A stretch of 64,000 nt of DNA from Megasphaera_A sueciensis (GCF_050219315.1 NZ_CP116939.1:1178001-1242000); one strand, 5' to 3'; positions 43,937-52,840 are shown, numbered from the stretch's first letter. Notes: generated by a model not told the origin, from the letters alone. Made by a program: numbers and translations.

Positions 43937-44170
43937 AAAAGGTCTAATCTCTCCGACCTCGCTACACTCGGGGCCACCTAGAAAACAAACTAAGCGATTC
44001 GCATGCCTTGTGCGTCACTTCGTTCCTGCAAAATCAGCTCTCTGCTTATCTCCTGTCAGGAGAGGCTTTAAAAGATTCTGTGTTATAAAAACATTAAAAA
44101 AACAGCCCTTGCCCTTCGGCTCCCTTGTCAGGGGAGCTGGCACCGCAGGTGACTGAGAGGTTGCACTTTG
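43937..44170 (+). repeat. Long palindromic element lacking its right arm
   Basis: It begins AAAAGGTCTAATCTCTCCGACC, runs through the left arm (AAACAAACTAAGCGATTCGC; GCGTCACTTCGTTCCTGC), and after GCTCCCTTGTCAGGGGAGC jumps straight to the right tip CAGGTGACTGAGAGGTTGC. It occupies most of the 475-bp gap between pstS and the IS200 gene; nothing else coding is seen there. Confidence 0.8.
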
Positions 44171-44179
44171 TTTTCCTTT

Positions 44180-44900
44180 ATTTTCCGGCAAGCAAATAAT
44201 GATCCACCAGCTTAGCTGGTGGTTTTTCTTATGCGGCCTATAAGGCCTAGTCTACCAGCAGCGCTTTACAGCGCATGTTCGGTCCGTTACTTGCATATTA
44301 TTTCCGGTTACCCGTAAACGGGTCTTCTAAATCTAATGTAAGCTGTTCGGACATTTCATCTTCTTTAAGTTGTTCGCGAATATAGGTAATTATCTTCTTC
44401 TCGTTTTTCCCTACGGTATCTACGTAGTATCCACGACACCAAAATTGTCGATTCCGGTACTTATATTTCATATTTCCCCATTTTTCATAAATCATCAGAC
44501 TACTTTTTCCTTTGAGGAATCCCATAAAACTCGATATACTCATCTTGGGGGGAATTTCCAATAGCAGATGTACATGATCCGGGCATGCTTCTGCTTCTAG
44601 TAATGTCACTCCTTTCCACTGGCATAATTCTCGTAGTATTTGCCCTATTTCATATCGCTTTTGCCCATAAAATACTTGCCGCCGATACTTCGGCGCAAAT
44701 ACTACATGATATTTACAATTCCATTTACTGTGTGATAGACTGTGTGTGTCATTCATTGAATGACCTCCTTTAATGTGGATAGGTTTGCAGTTGACGGACC
44801 GCATTCTTATCTTACATTAAAGGTGTTTTGTTTTAAACCTTTATAGACTCATCGCTAAAGCTTTTTGGAACCCCTGGTCTAACCAAGGGTTTTCTAACTA
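44180..44900 (-). mobile_element. IS200-type insertion sequence (tnpA only)
   Basis: A single Y1 transposase gene is flanked by subterminal hairpins: CCACCAGC-TTA-GCTGGTGG plus TTTTT at 44204-44227 on one side, and AACCCCTGGT-CTA-ACCAAGGGTT near 44870-44893 on the other. No tnpB or long terminal inverted repeat is present, as expected for IS200. It separates phoR from pstS. The exact ends are uncertain by some tens of bases. Confidence 0.75.
44298..44756 (-). CDS. tnpA: IS200/IS605-type Y1 transposase TnpA (152 aa)
   Basis: It contains SKWNCKYHVVFAPKYRRQVFYG, the HUH motif in CPDHVHLLLEIPP, and the catalytic tyrosine helix KKIITYIREQLKED. It acts by single-strand cut and paste at subterminal hairpins. 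The ATG at 44756 has AAAGGAGG 8 bases upstream; the longer frame start lacks one. The gene looks intact. Confidence 0.92.
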   Translation of the reverse strand: MNDTHSLSHSKWNCKYHVVFAPKYRRQVFYGQKRYEIGQILRELCQWKGVTLLEAEACPDHVHLLLEIPPKMSISSFMGFLKGKSSLMIYEKWGNMKYKYRNRQFWCRGYYVDTVGKNEKKIITYIREQLKEDEMSEQLTLDLEDPFTGNRK

Positions 44901-44904
44901 CAAC

Positions 44905-44939
44905 AAAAAACAACCATCCCGACGGATGGTTGTTTTTTG
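44905..44939 (-). terminator. Terminator of phoBR
   Basis: AAAAAACAACCATCC-CGA-CGGATGGTTGTTTTTT is a near-perfect hairpin with a T-run in both directions, 27 bp after the phoR stop codon at 44966. Confidence 0.85.
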
Positions 44940-44965
44940 CTTGTTCACCTGCATCACGACCTGCA

Positions 44966-46684
44966 TCACGTTGCCAGTGTCAGGTACACGGTTATCTTCG
45001 TTCCTTCTCCTTCTTTACTTTCCAGATTGATTTGACCGTGGTGGTGTTCCACAATGTGCTTTACAATAGAGAGTCCCAGACCACTGCCGCCGTTTTTCTT
45101 ATTGCGGCTGGCATCGGCTCGGTAGAAGCGTTCAAAAACTCGCTTTTGCTTGTCTTCGGGAATACCGATTCCCGTGTCCCGGACAGCAAAGACGGCTTTG
45201 CTGCCTTCTTGCTGCAGCGTGATATATACGTGTCCGCCGCTGCGGTTGTATTTCACGGCATTATCGATGAGGTTCATACAGAGTTCCCGCAGCATGCCGT
45301 TATTGCCGAAGACAGCGATATCTTCCATTTTCCGGTGTATTGTAACGTGTTTTTCTTGCGTTACCGGTTCCATGAAATTGACGATTTCTTCGACGATAGT
45401 ATCGAGTTTGACCGATGTCATTTCTATATTCGGCCTATGTTCTTCTATTTTCGTCAGATGGATGATGCCTTCGATCAGCCGCAGCAGTCGCTGTGATTCT
45501 TGCTGGATAAGTTTGCCGAAGTGCTGGACGTCTTTTTCTTCTTCATACAGTCCTGCCGAAAGCATTTCTGCAAAGCCGCTGATCGAGGTGAGCGGCGTTT
45601 TGAGTTCGTGCGAAACATTGGAGGTGAATTCTCGCCGCAGTTGTTCCCGATGTTCACTTTCCGTAATGTCATAGAGAATGAATAAGGCACCATACAAATT
45701 TTCTTCTTTATATATAGGCCGCACCGTCAATTGATAGAGCCGGTCATTTTTAACTAGTTTCTGTGTATAGGCCACCGGCGAGTCTTCTCCTGTTTTGATC
45801 TGATCCCATTCCACACCGGGAAGGATTTTTTCAAAGGCCAGGCCGCTGACCTTCATCGTTCTGCGGATCTGCAGGATATCCTTGGCACAGGTGTTGAGAG
45901 CCAGTATTTTTCCTGCTTTATCGGTCAGAATGACACCTTCTCGCAGATTCTCCAAAATAATGCGGACCGTATTGCGCTCCCGCTCCAGTGTTTGGATCGT
46001 ATGGTTGATGTAATTGCTTTGGTCCATGATCTTTTGCACCAGCGGACGTAATTCACGATATACATGCGGCATTTCCTGCGGCAGCTGCTGCGAAGGAGTG
46101 CCGATATTTTCCATGATACGGGCCGTTTTGCGCAGCGGAGATAACAGACTGGCCGTCAGCATCCGCGAAGCACGAATACAACAGATGCCCGCCAACAGCA
46201 ACAGCAGCAGTGCCATAGGCAGCAACGACAAAAAGTGAGAATACAGCGTGGCACGCTGCAGACTGACACGCAGGACCGTTCCGTCGGGAAGTTTTTTGGC
46301 CGAATAATACAGTGCTTTTTCAATCGTAGCGGATTCCCGGACTGCCGATCCCGTCCCATAAGCAAAGGCCTGCTGGACTTCGGGACGTTGGAGATGATTT
46401 TCCATTTTGGCTGCGTCATAATCGGATTCGAATTTGATACTGCCATCCGTATCGATCCAAGTGATCCGCAGCGCCCCTTTTTCCGCATCGGCTACTTGCT
46501 GCAGATATCCGTTGGGTTCCGGGTCACGGGCCATACCTGCCGAAATCATGGCCACAGCAGATTCCATTTCTACGGCAGCCTGCTCCTGTGCAGACCGCCA
46601 AAAAATCCAGCCGGAAATGACCAGGGCCATAACCATGCAGGCCAAGCCGATGGCGAGCAGGCTCAGGTAAATTCGCTTTTTCAC
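44966..46684 (-). CDS. phoR: PhoR-type sensor histidine kinase (572 aa)
   Basis: TM1 is at residues about 5-27, followed by an extracytoplasmic sensor (about 30-155) and TM2 (about 160-185). A HAMP-like stretch and a PAS domain (VRIILENLREGVILTDKAGK) come next, then HisKA with the phospho-acceptor in SNVSHELKTPLTS and HATPase_c (NLIDNAVKYNRSGG; DTGIGIPEDKQKRVF; GSGLGLSIVKHI). It starts with GTG, overlapping the phoB stop by one base. With PhoB it controls the phosphate regulon whose pst genes lie downstream. Confidence 0.9.
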   Translation of the reverse strand: MKKRIYLSLLAIGLACMVMALVISGWIFWRSAQEQAAVEMESAVAMISAGMARDPEPNGYLQQVADAEKGALRITWIDTDGSIKFESDYDAAKMENHLQRPEVQQAFAYGTGSAVRESATIEKALYYSAKKLPDGTVLRVSLQRATLYSHFLSLLPMALLLLLLAGICCIRASRMLTASLLSPLRKTARIMENIGTPSQQLPQEMPHVYRELRPLVQKIMDQSNYINHTIQTLERERNTVRIILENLREGVILTDKAGKILALNTCAKDILQIRRTMKVSGLAFEKILPGVEWDQIKTGEDSPVAYTQKLVKNDRLYQLTVRPIYKEENLYGALFILYDITESEHREQLRREFTSNVSHELKTPLTSISGFAEMLSAGLYEEEKDVQHFGKLIQQESQRLLRLIEGIIHLTKIEEHRPNIEMTSVKLDTIVEEIVNFMEPVTQEKHVTIHRKMEDIAVFGNNGMLRELCMNLIDNAVKYNRSGGHVYITLQQEGSKAVFAVRDTGIGIPEDKQKRVFERFYRADASRNKKNGGSGLGLSIVKHIVEHHHGQINLESKEGEGTKITVYLTLAT

Positions 46685-47364
46685 TATTTACCTCCTACGA
46701 GATATCCGATACCGCGGACAGTTCGGATAATATGTCCGCCTGTTCCCAATTTTTGACGAAGACTTTTGATATGCATATCAATGGTGCGACTTTCGCCTTC
46801 ATAGGTAAAGCCCCATACCTTTTCCATAATCTGTTCCCGTTTGAGAACGATATTGACATTGACCAACAAATATTGCAGCAATTCAAACTCCTTGACCGTC
46901 AAATGACGGGGTTTTCCATCCACCAGGACCTCATGCTTCCCCGTATCCAACGATACATTTTCATACGTATACACGGTCTGTTCATCGGTCGGCGTCGTGC
47001 TCCGCCGCAGTACGGCGCGAATACGGGAAACCAGCTCGACAATACCAAAAGGCTTGCAGATATAATCATCCGCTCCCGTATCGAGTCCTTTAACAATATC
47101 GTATTCACTCGTTTTTGCTGTTAACATAATGACCGGCAATGCGCTGCAATCTTTCCGCTTGCGGAGTTTTCCCAAAATCTCCACGCCGCTTTCTCCCGGC
47201 ATCATGATGTCAAGAAGTACCAAAGATGGGATTTTTTCTTCAATCGCGGTCCAAAACTCCTTCCCATCGGCAAAAGTTCCTACATCGAACTTCTGACTGC
47301 GCAAGGCATACCCTACGAGTTCACGAATATTTTCATCGTCTTCTACGCAATATATCAATGCCAT
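46684..47364 (-). CDS. phoB: PhoB-type response regulator (226 aa)
   Basis: The receiver domain has acidic residues in YCVEDDENIREL and the phospho-acceptor Asp in PSLVLLDIMMPGESG. The conserved Thr/Ser and Lys are in VIMLTAKTSEYD and DDYICKPFG. The OmpR-type winged helix is C-terminal (HLTVKEFELLQYLL; TIDMHIKSLRQKLG). The ATG at 47364 follows GGGAGGGG; a longer frame start would include it. Confidence 0.92.
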   Translation of the reverse strand: MALIYCVEDDENIRELVGYALRSQKFDVGTFADGKEFWTAIEEKIPSLVLLDIMMPGESGVEILGKLRKRKDCSALPVIMLTAKTSEYDIVKGLDTGADDYICKPFGIVELVSRIRAVLRRSTTPTDEQTVYTYENVSLDTGKHEVLVDGKPRHLTVKEFELLQYLLVNVNIVLKREQIMEKVWGFTYEGESRTIDMHIKSLRQKLGTGGHIIRTVRGIGYLVGGK

Positions 47365-47400
47365 GTGATCCCCTCCCAAAAAATCCGATTATCATTTATT

Positions 47401-47455
47401 ATTATACAGGGAAACGCCTCAGATTACAGGTAAGTAATGTAAAAAATCAGTAAAA
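47401..47455 (-). promoter_or_regulatory. phoB promoter with Pho-box-like repeats
   Basis: The minus strand shows TTTACTGATTTTTTACATTACTTACC (repeats of TTTAC at 11-bp spacing, described as positions 47455-47430) followed by a -10 TATAAT at 47406-47401. The similarity to the pstS promoter repeats suggests autoregulation. Confidence 0.5.
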
Positions 47456-47514
47456 AAGCGTCTATTACGAAATATAATACCATGAAAATAAAAAAAACAA
47501 AACGGATACTGCAA

Positions 47515-47548
47515 AAAAGAGGTACTCTTTTTTCAGAGTACCTCTTTG
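47515..47548 (-). terminator. Hairpin after the OstA-like gene
   Basis: AAGAGGTACTC and GAGTACCTCTT form an 11-bp stem around TTTTTTCA-type loop, directly after the stop at 47551, with a short T-run on the minus strand. Confidence 0.75.
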
Positions 47549-47550
47549 TA

Positions 47551-49092
47551 TTAGAAAAAGTCTTTTGCTACTAATTGAAAATCCCAGCTGCGAGAGACAG
47601 ATTCCCATGTAATCGTTGCCACAAAGGAGTGCATGTCACGAACCCACGTGAAGTCACGGTCCGCTACTTGATCGGTATCCAGATCTTTATCAAAGGTCAG
47701 GATAAAGGTATCCAGCGGCGTCATTTTGTAGCCGATGGATACACCCTTTTGCCGCGGATGGTCTATGGTGTCGAATCGATAGGGTGTCACACCGCTCATA
47801 TTATGTTTTGTATACCACCAACTGGTCCATACCCGTTCATTGATTCCCTGATTTAATACAACGCCCGTATAGGGATCGCGAACGATGGAATCATCAGTAC
47901 CGTATGTATCCTTACGATAGCCGGCAAAGAAACGAATATTGGCTTTTTTCCATAGCGGCAGCGGCGTATGGCTTATTTCCGTTTGGAAGTCTTTATGCAC
48001 GCCCGTTGCTACCCCGTCTTCAGACCAGCGGCCCCAGCTTGCACTGTTGTCCATATAGATACCGGTGCGGCCAAAGGTAATACGCGGCATATAGTAGGTT
48101 AATTCAGGGAATTTCTTTGCCCATACTCTATCGGTGCTCTGCGTACTTTCTTCTGTCGAATAGCCTAAGGTAAAACGCCCGATACTCGTGTCCCGGATAA
48201 ACAAGGCTGTCGGCTGGAATCCGCCTTTGGTATATATGGCATATTTGAATTGGAATTGGAATGTTTCCTCTGCATTCAGCGGAAGCGTGGCTCCGCCATA
48301 TATGCCAAAACCATCATCGGAGGTATAGCGCGGTCTAGGCAGCAGAGAGAAAAGAGTGGTATTGGTCTTATGCTGCGAATCCAGATTCCCTTCATAATGG
48401 CCGTACGTAAGCAGCCGGATATGCTTAAACCACAGTGCCGTATTTTCCGAGGTAAATTTAACACCCGGATAAATGTGGATGTCGTCCCCAGTCAGATAAT
48501 AATCCGGTGTTTCCGCTACGGCATGGGGAGTGGTAATCAACCCATGTTTCATGTATCCGTTGCCGTTAGTCAATTCTCCGTCTGTACCGCGGATATATAC
48601 GTTGGGCGCAATAAACCCGGCTATTCTTTCCACTTTACCGCTGTGCGTATTCCCGTCATAGGTAATTCCCGATCCGTCCAGCGCGGTTTCTCCCTGGATC
48701 CATACAGCCTGTCCCGGTATATAATACATTTTTGTTTTCGTATTGCCTTCCACATAGTTGCTGTGAAATTCATCGATTCCCTGCTGAATATCTACATTGC
48801 CCCGCCCTTGTACATACCCGTCCTGATTGCGCATATACAGAGAGTCCGCCGCTACTCTTACCGGCTGCGGCGGCAGTACGATATCGTAGCGTCGGGAAGC
48901 CCAGTCGAGATTTACAGGTTCTACGGTTTTTTGCTTTTTTTCTTTTTTATTCACTTGATCGGCAGTGCTTTTGGTTACCCATGCTGTCTTGTCCATAACG
49001 GAGCCGGCATCTGCTGCATCCTGATTGGCAAAGACAGGCAACGTGAAAGACACGGCGGCAGCCAAAATAAATACTGCCAAATTTTTTTTCAT
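47551..49092 (-). CDS. LptD/OstA-like outer-membrane barrel protein (513 aa)
   Basis: A signal peptide (MKKNLAVFILAAAVSFTLPVFA) is followed by a linker and an OstA-like beta-jellyroll (VRVAADSLYMRNQDGYVQGRGNVDIQQG; landmarks ADSLYMRNQDG and GRGNVDI). The C-terminal half alternates aromatic strands (GIYGGATLPL; RFTLGYSTEES; IRFFAGYRKDT) and ends in aromatic KDFF, as in outer-membrane barrels. It resembles LptD, which inserts LPS, but is shorter than E. coli LptD (about 780 aa); short forms occur in diderm Firmicutes. The ATG at 49092 follows AGGTGA; a GTG three codons upstream is possible. Confidence 0.7.
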   Translation of the reverse strand: MKKNLAVFILAAAVSFTLPVFANQDAADAGSVMDKTAWVTKSTADQVNKKEKKQKTVEPVNLDWASRRYDIVLPPQPVRVAADSLYMRNQDGYVQGRGNVDIQQGIDEFHSNYVEGNTKTKMYYIPGQAVWIQGETALDGSGITYDGNTHSGKVERIAGFIAPNVYIRGTDGELTNGNGYMKHGLITTPHAVAETPDYYLTGDDIHIYPGVKFTSENTALWFKHIRLLTYGHYEGNLDSQHKTNTTLFSLLPRPRYTSDDGFGIYGGATLPLNAEETFQFQFKYAIYTKGGFQPTALFIRDTSIGRFTLGYSTEESTQSTDRVWAKKFPELTYYMPRITFGRTGIYMDNSASWGRWSEDGVATGVHKDFQTEISHTPLPLWKKANIRFFAGYRKDTYGTDDSIVRDPYTGVVLNQGINERVWTSWWYTKHNMSGVTPYRFDTIDHPRQKGVSIGYKMTPLDTFILTFDKDLDTDQVADRDFTWVRDMHSFVATITWESVSRSWDFQLVAKDFF

Positions 49093-49105
49093 ATACGTCA
49101 CCTAT

Positions 49106-50320
49106 TTATTGTTTTCCATTGGAAGTAATGGCTACCGTTGTTTGATTTGAGGTATCTTGTGTATTTTCTGTCGCTGTTTGCGTTTCCTGTGCTTTTTCCT
49201 CTGTCACCGGAACGGTCTGCGTCGGTGCTTGTGCTGTTCCTACGGGCATGTTAGCATCCGCTGCCGGCGGTGTCGCTATAGGAGTCGTCGCATTCGGTCC
49301 TATCGCAACAGTCTGCGTACCCACCGGAGTCGCCACGCCGGACACACCGGGAACGGCTACACCGCTGGCTGCCATATTCGCCGTCTTCATTTCCGAAGAG
49401 TCTACCGGTGTTTCTGTAAAGCCCATAACGTCCGTATCGGTTTTAACTTCTGTAAACATCGTCGTCCCCGCCGGGATATTGACTTCACTGCCTTTAACAA
49501 ACAGTCCGCCTACTAGTCCTACCGGTCCCAGGATAACGGCGCCGGCAACAGAAGCTCCAGCCGCTATCTTCATTTGTTTATATTGTTCTTTTGCTTTATC
49601 TCCTACGATCAAGGGGACCGCCGAACCGTCGACGGCCTTGATGCTGCCATAGGTAATGACCAGTTTGCCGTCACGACCGAAAATACCCGACCGACGTACA
49701 TCGGTTACGGTACCTTCACATTGAGAACCGCTGGGAATGGCTACTACATTGCCTACCATGACATTTTCCATTGCCGCAAGCCGTACCGTATCACCTTTTT
49801 TCAACGTCTTGGAACTGAGTGCATCCAGATTTTGCAATTTAACAATGATTCCTGCAGGAATCGTTACCGCCTGCGAAACAAACTTTTCGTTTCCCAACAG
49901 GGAACGACGCAGTGCTGTTACACGTCCATTCAAGGAACCCGTCCCGACCTGGCCGTTCAAGTTTTCTTCCAAGGAGGATACGCGGGCCAGCAGAGAGTCG
50001 TTGGAAACTTGTCCCCCATATTTCCACTGCATCATATTCACAGCAGCCAGCATGGATAAGTCGGAACCCGGATTACCGTATACTTCCTTATATAGGGTAT
50101 CCACACGGTTTTCCGTGCTGCCCGTGTCCGCCGACTGACCGTTGATTAGTTTGTCCAAAGAGGCAACCCGGTCATTCAACGCGCCTTGTTGTACGGTCCC
50201 ATAGACGGTGCTTTCCACCTTCTGCGCCTTTTCCAAAATAGTATACCCTGCGGCACTGACCAGCATAGAACCGCATAATGCCATAACTGTCGCCATGCAG
50301 GCAAATTTCTTTTTCAGCAT
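49106..50320 (-). CDS. Secreted envelope protein of unknown function (404 aa)
   Basis: A signal peptide (MLKKKFACMATVMALCGSMLVSA) is followed by three repeats of a short helical unit (LNDRVASLDKLINGQ, LLARVSSLEENLNGQ, LNGRVTALRRSLLGN). A beta-rich domain comes next (PAGIIVKLQNLDALSSKTLKKGD; IPSGSQCEGTVTDVRRSGIFGRDGKL) with a small glycine-rich hydrophobic stretch. The C-terminal third is Ala/Pro/Thr-rich and probably disordered. The family is not recognised by name. The ATG at 50320 has AGGAGG upstream. It lies between an OstA-like gene and a small secreted-protein gene, so a cell-envelope role is likely. Confidence 0.6.
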   Translation of the reverse strand: MLKKKFACMATVMALCGSMLVSAAGYTILEKAQKVESTVYGTVQQGALNDRVASLDKLINGQSADTGSTENRVDTLYKEVYGNPGSDLSMLAAVNMMQWKYGGQVSNDSLLARVSSLEENLNGQVGTGSLNGRVTALRRSLLGNEKFVSQAVTIPAGIIVKLQNLDALSSKTLKKGDTVRLAAMENVMVGNVVAIPSGSQCEGTVTDVRRSGIFGRDGKLVITYGSIKAVDGSAVPLIVGDKAKEQYKQMKIAAGASVAGAVILGPVGLVGGLFVKGSEVNIPAGTTMFTEVKTDTDVMGFTETPVDSSEMKTANMAASGVAVPGVSGVATPVGTQTVAIGPNATTPIATPPAADANMPVGTAQAPTQTVPVTEEKAQETQTATENTQDTSNQTTVAITSNGKQ

Positions 50321-50398
50321 CCTATATTCCTCCTGTAATTGTGTCATCCTCATCGAAAAAGAAGACAACTGTAATGCTTTTCTGTATATCGCAATGAA

Positions 50399-50830
50399 TT
50401 AAAAACGCACATCGATCATAGCCGAGACACCCACGCCTTGAATGCGGTGCATGTTCGTAATACTTTCGGCATCAATAGGAATCAATGCCTTGGCTCTAAA
50501 CAAATTACCGTTAAACCCCGCTTCGATCTGACCGACAGCTTTGACCTGCTCTACTTGCTCTGCCGGACCGACTACCTGCGCAGCACCTACATACCCACCG
50601 CCGCCTACACTGATCACCGGCACGACTTTGGTTGCATAATTGGTACCTACGCCGTTTTTCATCAAAAGTTTATTCAGAAAATCGTTGAGTTGTTCGCCAA
50701 ATTTGCTGACTACTACCCCAACACCGCCGATTTTAAGAACAGACCCAAAATCAAAAGCCTGCGTAGCCAACGTACCGCTGAATCCGGTAAGTGATATGAC
50801 TAAAGCCCCCACGATAAGTTGTTTTTTCAT
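50399..50830 (-). CDS. Small secreted protein of unknown function (143 aa)
   Basis: A signal peptide (MKKQLIVGALVISLTGFSGTLATQA) is followed by a hydrophobic glycine-rich stretch (SVLKIGGVGVVVSKFG) and a beta-rich end (VGQIEAGFNGNLFRAKALIP...GVSAMIDVRF) that could insert in or pack on the outer membrane. The start at 50830 has AAGGAGG upstream. It is probably co-transcribed with the next two genes (gap 78 bp). Confidence 0.6.
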   Translation of the reverse strand: MKKQLIVGALVISLTGFSGTLATQAFDFGSVLKIGGVGVVVSKFGEQLNDFLNKLLMKNGVGTNYATKVVPVISVGGGGYVGAAQVVGPAEQVEQVKAVGQIEAGFNGNLFRAKALIPIDAESITNMHRIQGVGVSAMIDVRF

Positions 50831-50900
50831 ATGGTCGCCTCCTTCAGTACACATTTATTTCATTATATAAGAATTATGTATAAAAAGCAACTTGCATAGC

Positions 50901-50932
50901 AAAAACCCCGCACGCCAAGCATGCGGGGAAAA
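50901..50932 (-). terminator. Intrinsic terminator after rubrerythrin
   Basis: On the minus strand CCCCGCATG-CTTG-GCGTGCGGGG followed by TTTTTGC forms a strong GC-rich terminator 13 bp after the stop codon. Confidence 0.9.
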
Positions 50933-50944
50933 AGCCGGATATGT

Positions 50945-51499
50945 TTAATTTTTATGACCAAAGTAACGAGCGAGGAGGCCATCAAAACCACGGCCATGAC
51001 GTGCTTCGTCTTTCGCCATTTCATGCACGGTATCATGAATAGCGTCCAGATTGAGCTGTTTTGCGAGAGTTGCCAATTCTTTCTTGCCAGCACAGGCACC
51101 CTGTTCAGCAGCAGCACGGAGTTCCAGATTCTTGAGTGTATCCGCGTTTACGACTTCACCGAGCATTTCGGCAAAGCGGGATGCGTGATCCGCTTCTTCC
51201 AACGCATAGCGTTTAAATGCTTCCGCGATTTCCGGATAGCCTTCACGGTCAGCCTGCCGGCCCATAGCAATATACATGCCGACTTCAGAACATTCGCCGG
51301 TGAAGTTCATGCGAAGACCTTCAATAATACGGGGATCAACACCTTTGGCAATTCCAACAATGTGTTCATCCACATATTCTTTTTTACCAGCGGTCATTTC
51401 ACTGAATTTTTCCTTCGGAGCACCACACTGCGGACACTTTTCCGGAGCTTCTTCTCCTTCATAGACATACCCACAGATACTGCAAACAAATTTTTTCAT
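50945..51499 (-). CDS. rbr: Reverse rubrerythrin (N-terminal rubredoxin, 184 aa)
   Basis: The rubredoxin-like Cys4 site comes first (FVCSICGYVYEG and CPQCGAP, residues about 4-27), and the ferritin-like diiron domain second (ECSEVGMYIAMGRQADREGY; EEADHASRFAEML; DEARHGRGF). This reversed order is typical of anaerobe peroxidases that reduce hydrogen peroxide with NADH-derived electrons. It is a single-gene unit with its own promoter and operator-like palindrome. Confidence 0.95.
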   Translation of the reverse strand: MKKFVCSICGYVYEGEEAPEKCPQCGAPKEKFSEMTAGKKEYVDEHIVGIAKGVDPRIIEGLRMNFTGECSEVGMYIAMGRQADREGYPEIAEAFKRYALEEADHASRFAEMLGEVVNADTLKNLELRAAAEQGACAGKKELATLAKQLNLDAIHDTVHEMAKDEARHGRGFDGLLARYFGHKN

Positions 51500-51558
51500 A
51501 ATATATTCCTCCTAATTTATATAACAATTATATGATGAAAGCTTTAAGAAATTCTTAC

Positions 51559-51617
51559 TAACAAATAATTGTTATTTGTTATGATGTAATTATAGCAGAT
51601 GTATTTTAGAAAAGCAA
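51559..51617 (-). promoter_or_regulatory. Rubrerythrin promoter with a perfect 23-bp palindrome
   Basis: On the minus strand TTGCTT (51617-51612), a 17-bp spacer and TATAAT (51594-51589) form a strong promoter. Just downstream, at the expected start of transcription, TAACAAATAA-TTG-TTATTTGTTA (51559-51581) is a perfect 10-bp-arm palindrome. Its place and AT-rich symmetry suit a PerR/Fur-type or other redox repressor site, although it is not the textbook PerR box. Confidence 0.7.
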
Positions 51618-51690
51618 GGCCTTTTTTGTAATTTCTTCGTTACTTTTAAATTTTTTTGTATTTACCGCTCGCCGGCCGGTTAAACCAGGG

Positions 51691-52001
51691 AAAAGTGCAA
51701 CCTCTCAGTCACCTGCGGTGCCAGCTAACAAACAAACTAGGTGATTCACTCTTTTTTATGCGTCACGTTGTTCCTTTAAAAAAGGTTCTCTACCTATCCC
51801 CTGACAAGGGAGCCGAAGGGCAAGGGCTGTTTTTTAATGTTTTTATAACACAGAATCTTTTAAAGCCTCTCCTGACAGGAGATAAGCAGAGAGCTGATTT
51901 TGCAGGAACGAAGTGACGCACAAAGGCATGCGAATCGCTTAGTTTGTTTTCTAGGTGGATTCGGACATGAGTTTCGTCCGAAGACGGAGAGGTTAGACCT
52001 T
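51691..52001 (-). repeat. Long palindromic element, opposite orientation
   Basis: Read on the minus strand it begins AAGGTCTAACCTCTCCGTC and carries the left arm (AAACAAACTAAGCGATTCGC; GCGTCACTTCGTTCCTGC), the centre and the right arm (GAACAACGTGACGC; GAATCACCTAGTTTGTTT), ending AGAGGTTGCACTTTT. It fills most of the 625-bp gap between rubrerythrin and the next gene; the rest holds the promoters of both. Confidence 0.85.
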
Positions 52002-52124
52002 GCCATTCTTCTCTTAGCATATTCCTTTTCTATTTTCCGTATATTATCCATAGCTTTTTTTCATGTTTTCCTTTATGATATACAGTATATACTAGGTGTA
52101 TAGGTATCTTAAGGAGGTGCTTGT

Positions 52125-52823
52125 ATGAAGGGTTCCTGGCTGTTAGCCGCATGGATAACGATCGTTGTTTCTGTTCCGCTGGCTGTTCATGCAGAAAAGG
52201 ATGATTGGTCCGATAGTTCTTATGCTTTTCCAAAGATACAGACGGTCATGGTTTATAATCTGGATACGTCCGAAGCCACAAGTATCAAGAATGATATTGT
52301 GGCAAAAACGCTGCAGGATGCGTATGTAACACGCGCAAAGAAGAACGGCAGTTATGTCAGTACGGATCCGCAGATCGCTCCTCCCGCATCACAACCGACC
52401 GCTTTGCCCGCAGCCGGCGCACCACCCGTGTCTTCTGCGTCTTCTGCGTCTCCTGCCACTCCTGCGCTTCCTGCTGCCGATGTGTACATAAAAGCCCGGC
52501 TGCTGCAGTATCGCCAAGATAGCAGTTTTGTCGCTGCCCATACGGAGTGGCGGTCCCAGTGGATCGATCGTGTCGTGTATGACCGCGACGGCAGACCGTA
52601 CACGGTATCACAGGAGATTACCGTTCCCGAATATGTACCGGATACATATATTCCCAACACGACGGTAACGCTGCGATTTGACGTGTATGATACCAAAACA
52701 GGCAGTGTCGTATTTTCCCGCGAAGAAACCCGGACACGGTACAGTTCCGACGATACGATGGGTGTATATAAGCGAATCGTTGATGCATTTTTCAAAACCT
52801 TAAAGGAAAAAATGACGCCGTAA
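52125..52823 (+). CDS. Secreted protein of unknown function (232 aa)
   Basis: A signal peptide (MKGSWLLAAWITIVVSVPLAVHA, cut before EKDDW) is followed by a short folded region (FPKIQTVMVYNLDTSEA), a Pro/Ala/Ser-rich linker (residues about 85-120), and a beta-rich domain (DVYIKARLLQYRQDSS; TVTLRFDVYDTKTGSVVFSREETR). The layout recalls periplasmic or outer-membrane assembly proteins, but no family is named. AAGGAGGTGC precedes the ATG. Confidence 0.65.
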   Translation: MKGSWLLAAWITIVVSVPLAVHAEKDDWSDSSYAFPKIQTVMVYNLDTSEATSIKNDIVAKTLQDAYVTRAKKNGSYVSTDPQIAPPASQPTALPAAGAPPVSSASSASPATPALPAADVYIKARLLQYRQDSSFVAAHTEWRSQWIDRVVYDRDGRPYTVSQEITVPEYVPDTYIPNTTVTLRFDVYDTKTGSVVFSREETRTRYSSDDTMGVYKRIVDAFFKTLKEKMTP

Positions 52824-52840
52824 TATCGGATGATCTGCAT

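Noticed and set aside
48250..49128. 292-codon open frame on the plus strand
   Set aside because: Antisense shadow of the OstA-like gene, whose signal peptide and barrel strands are convincing.
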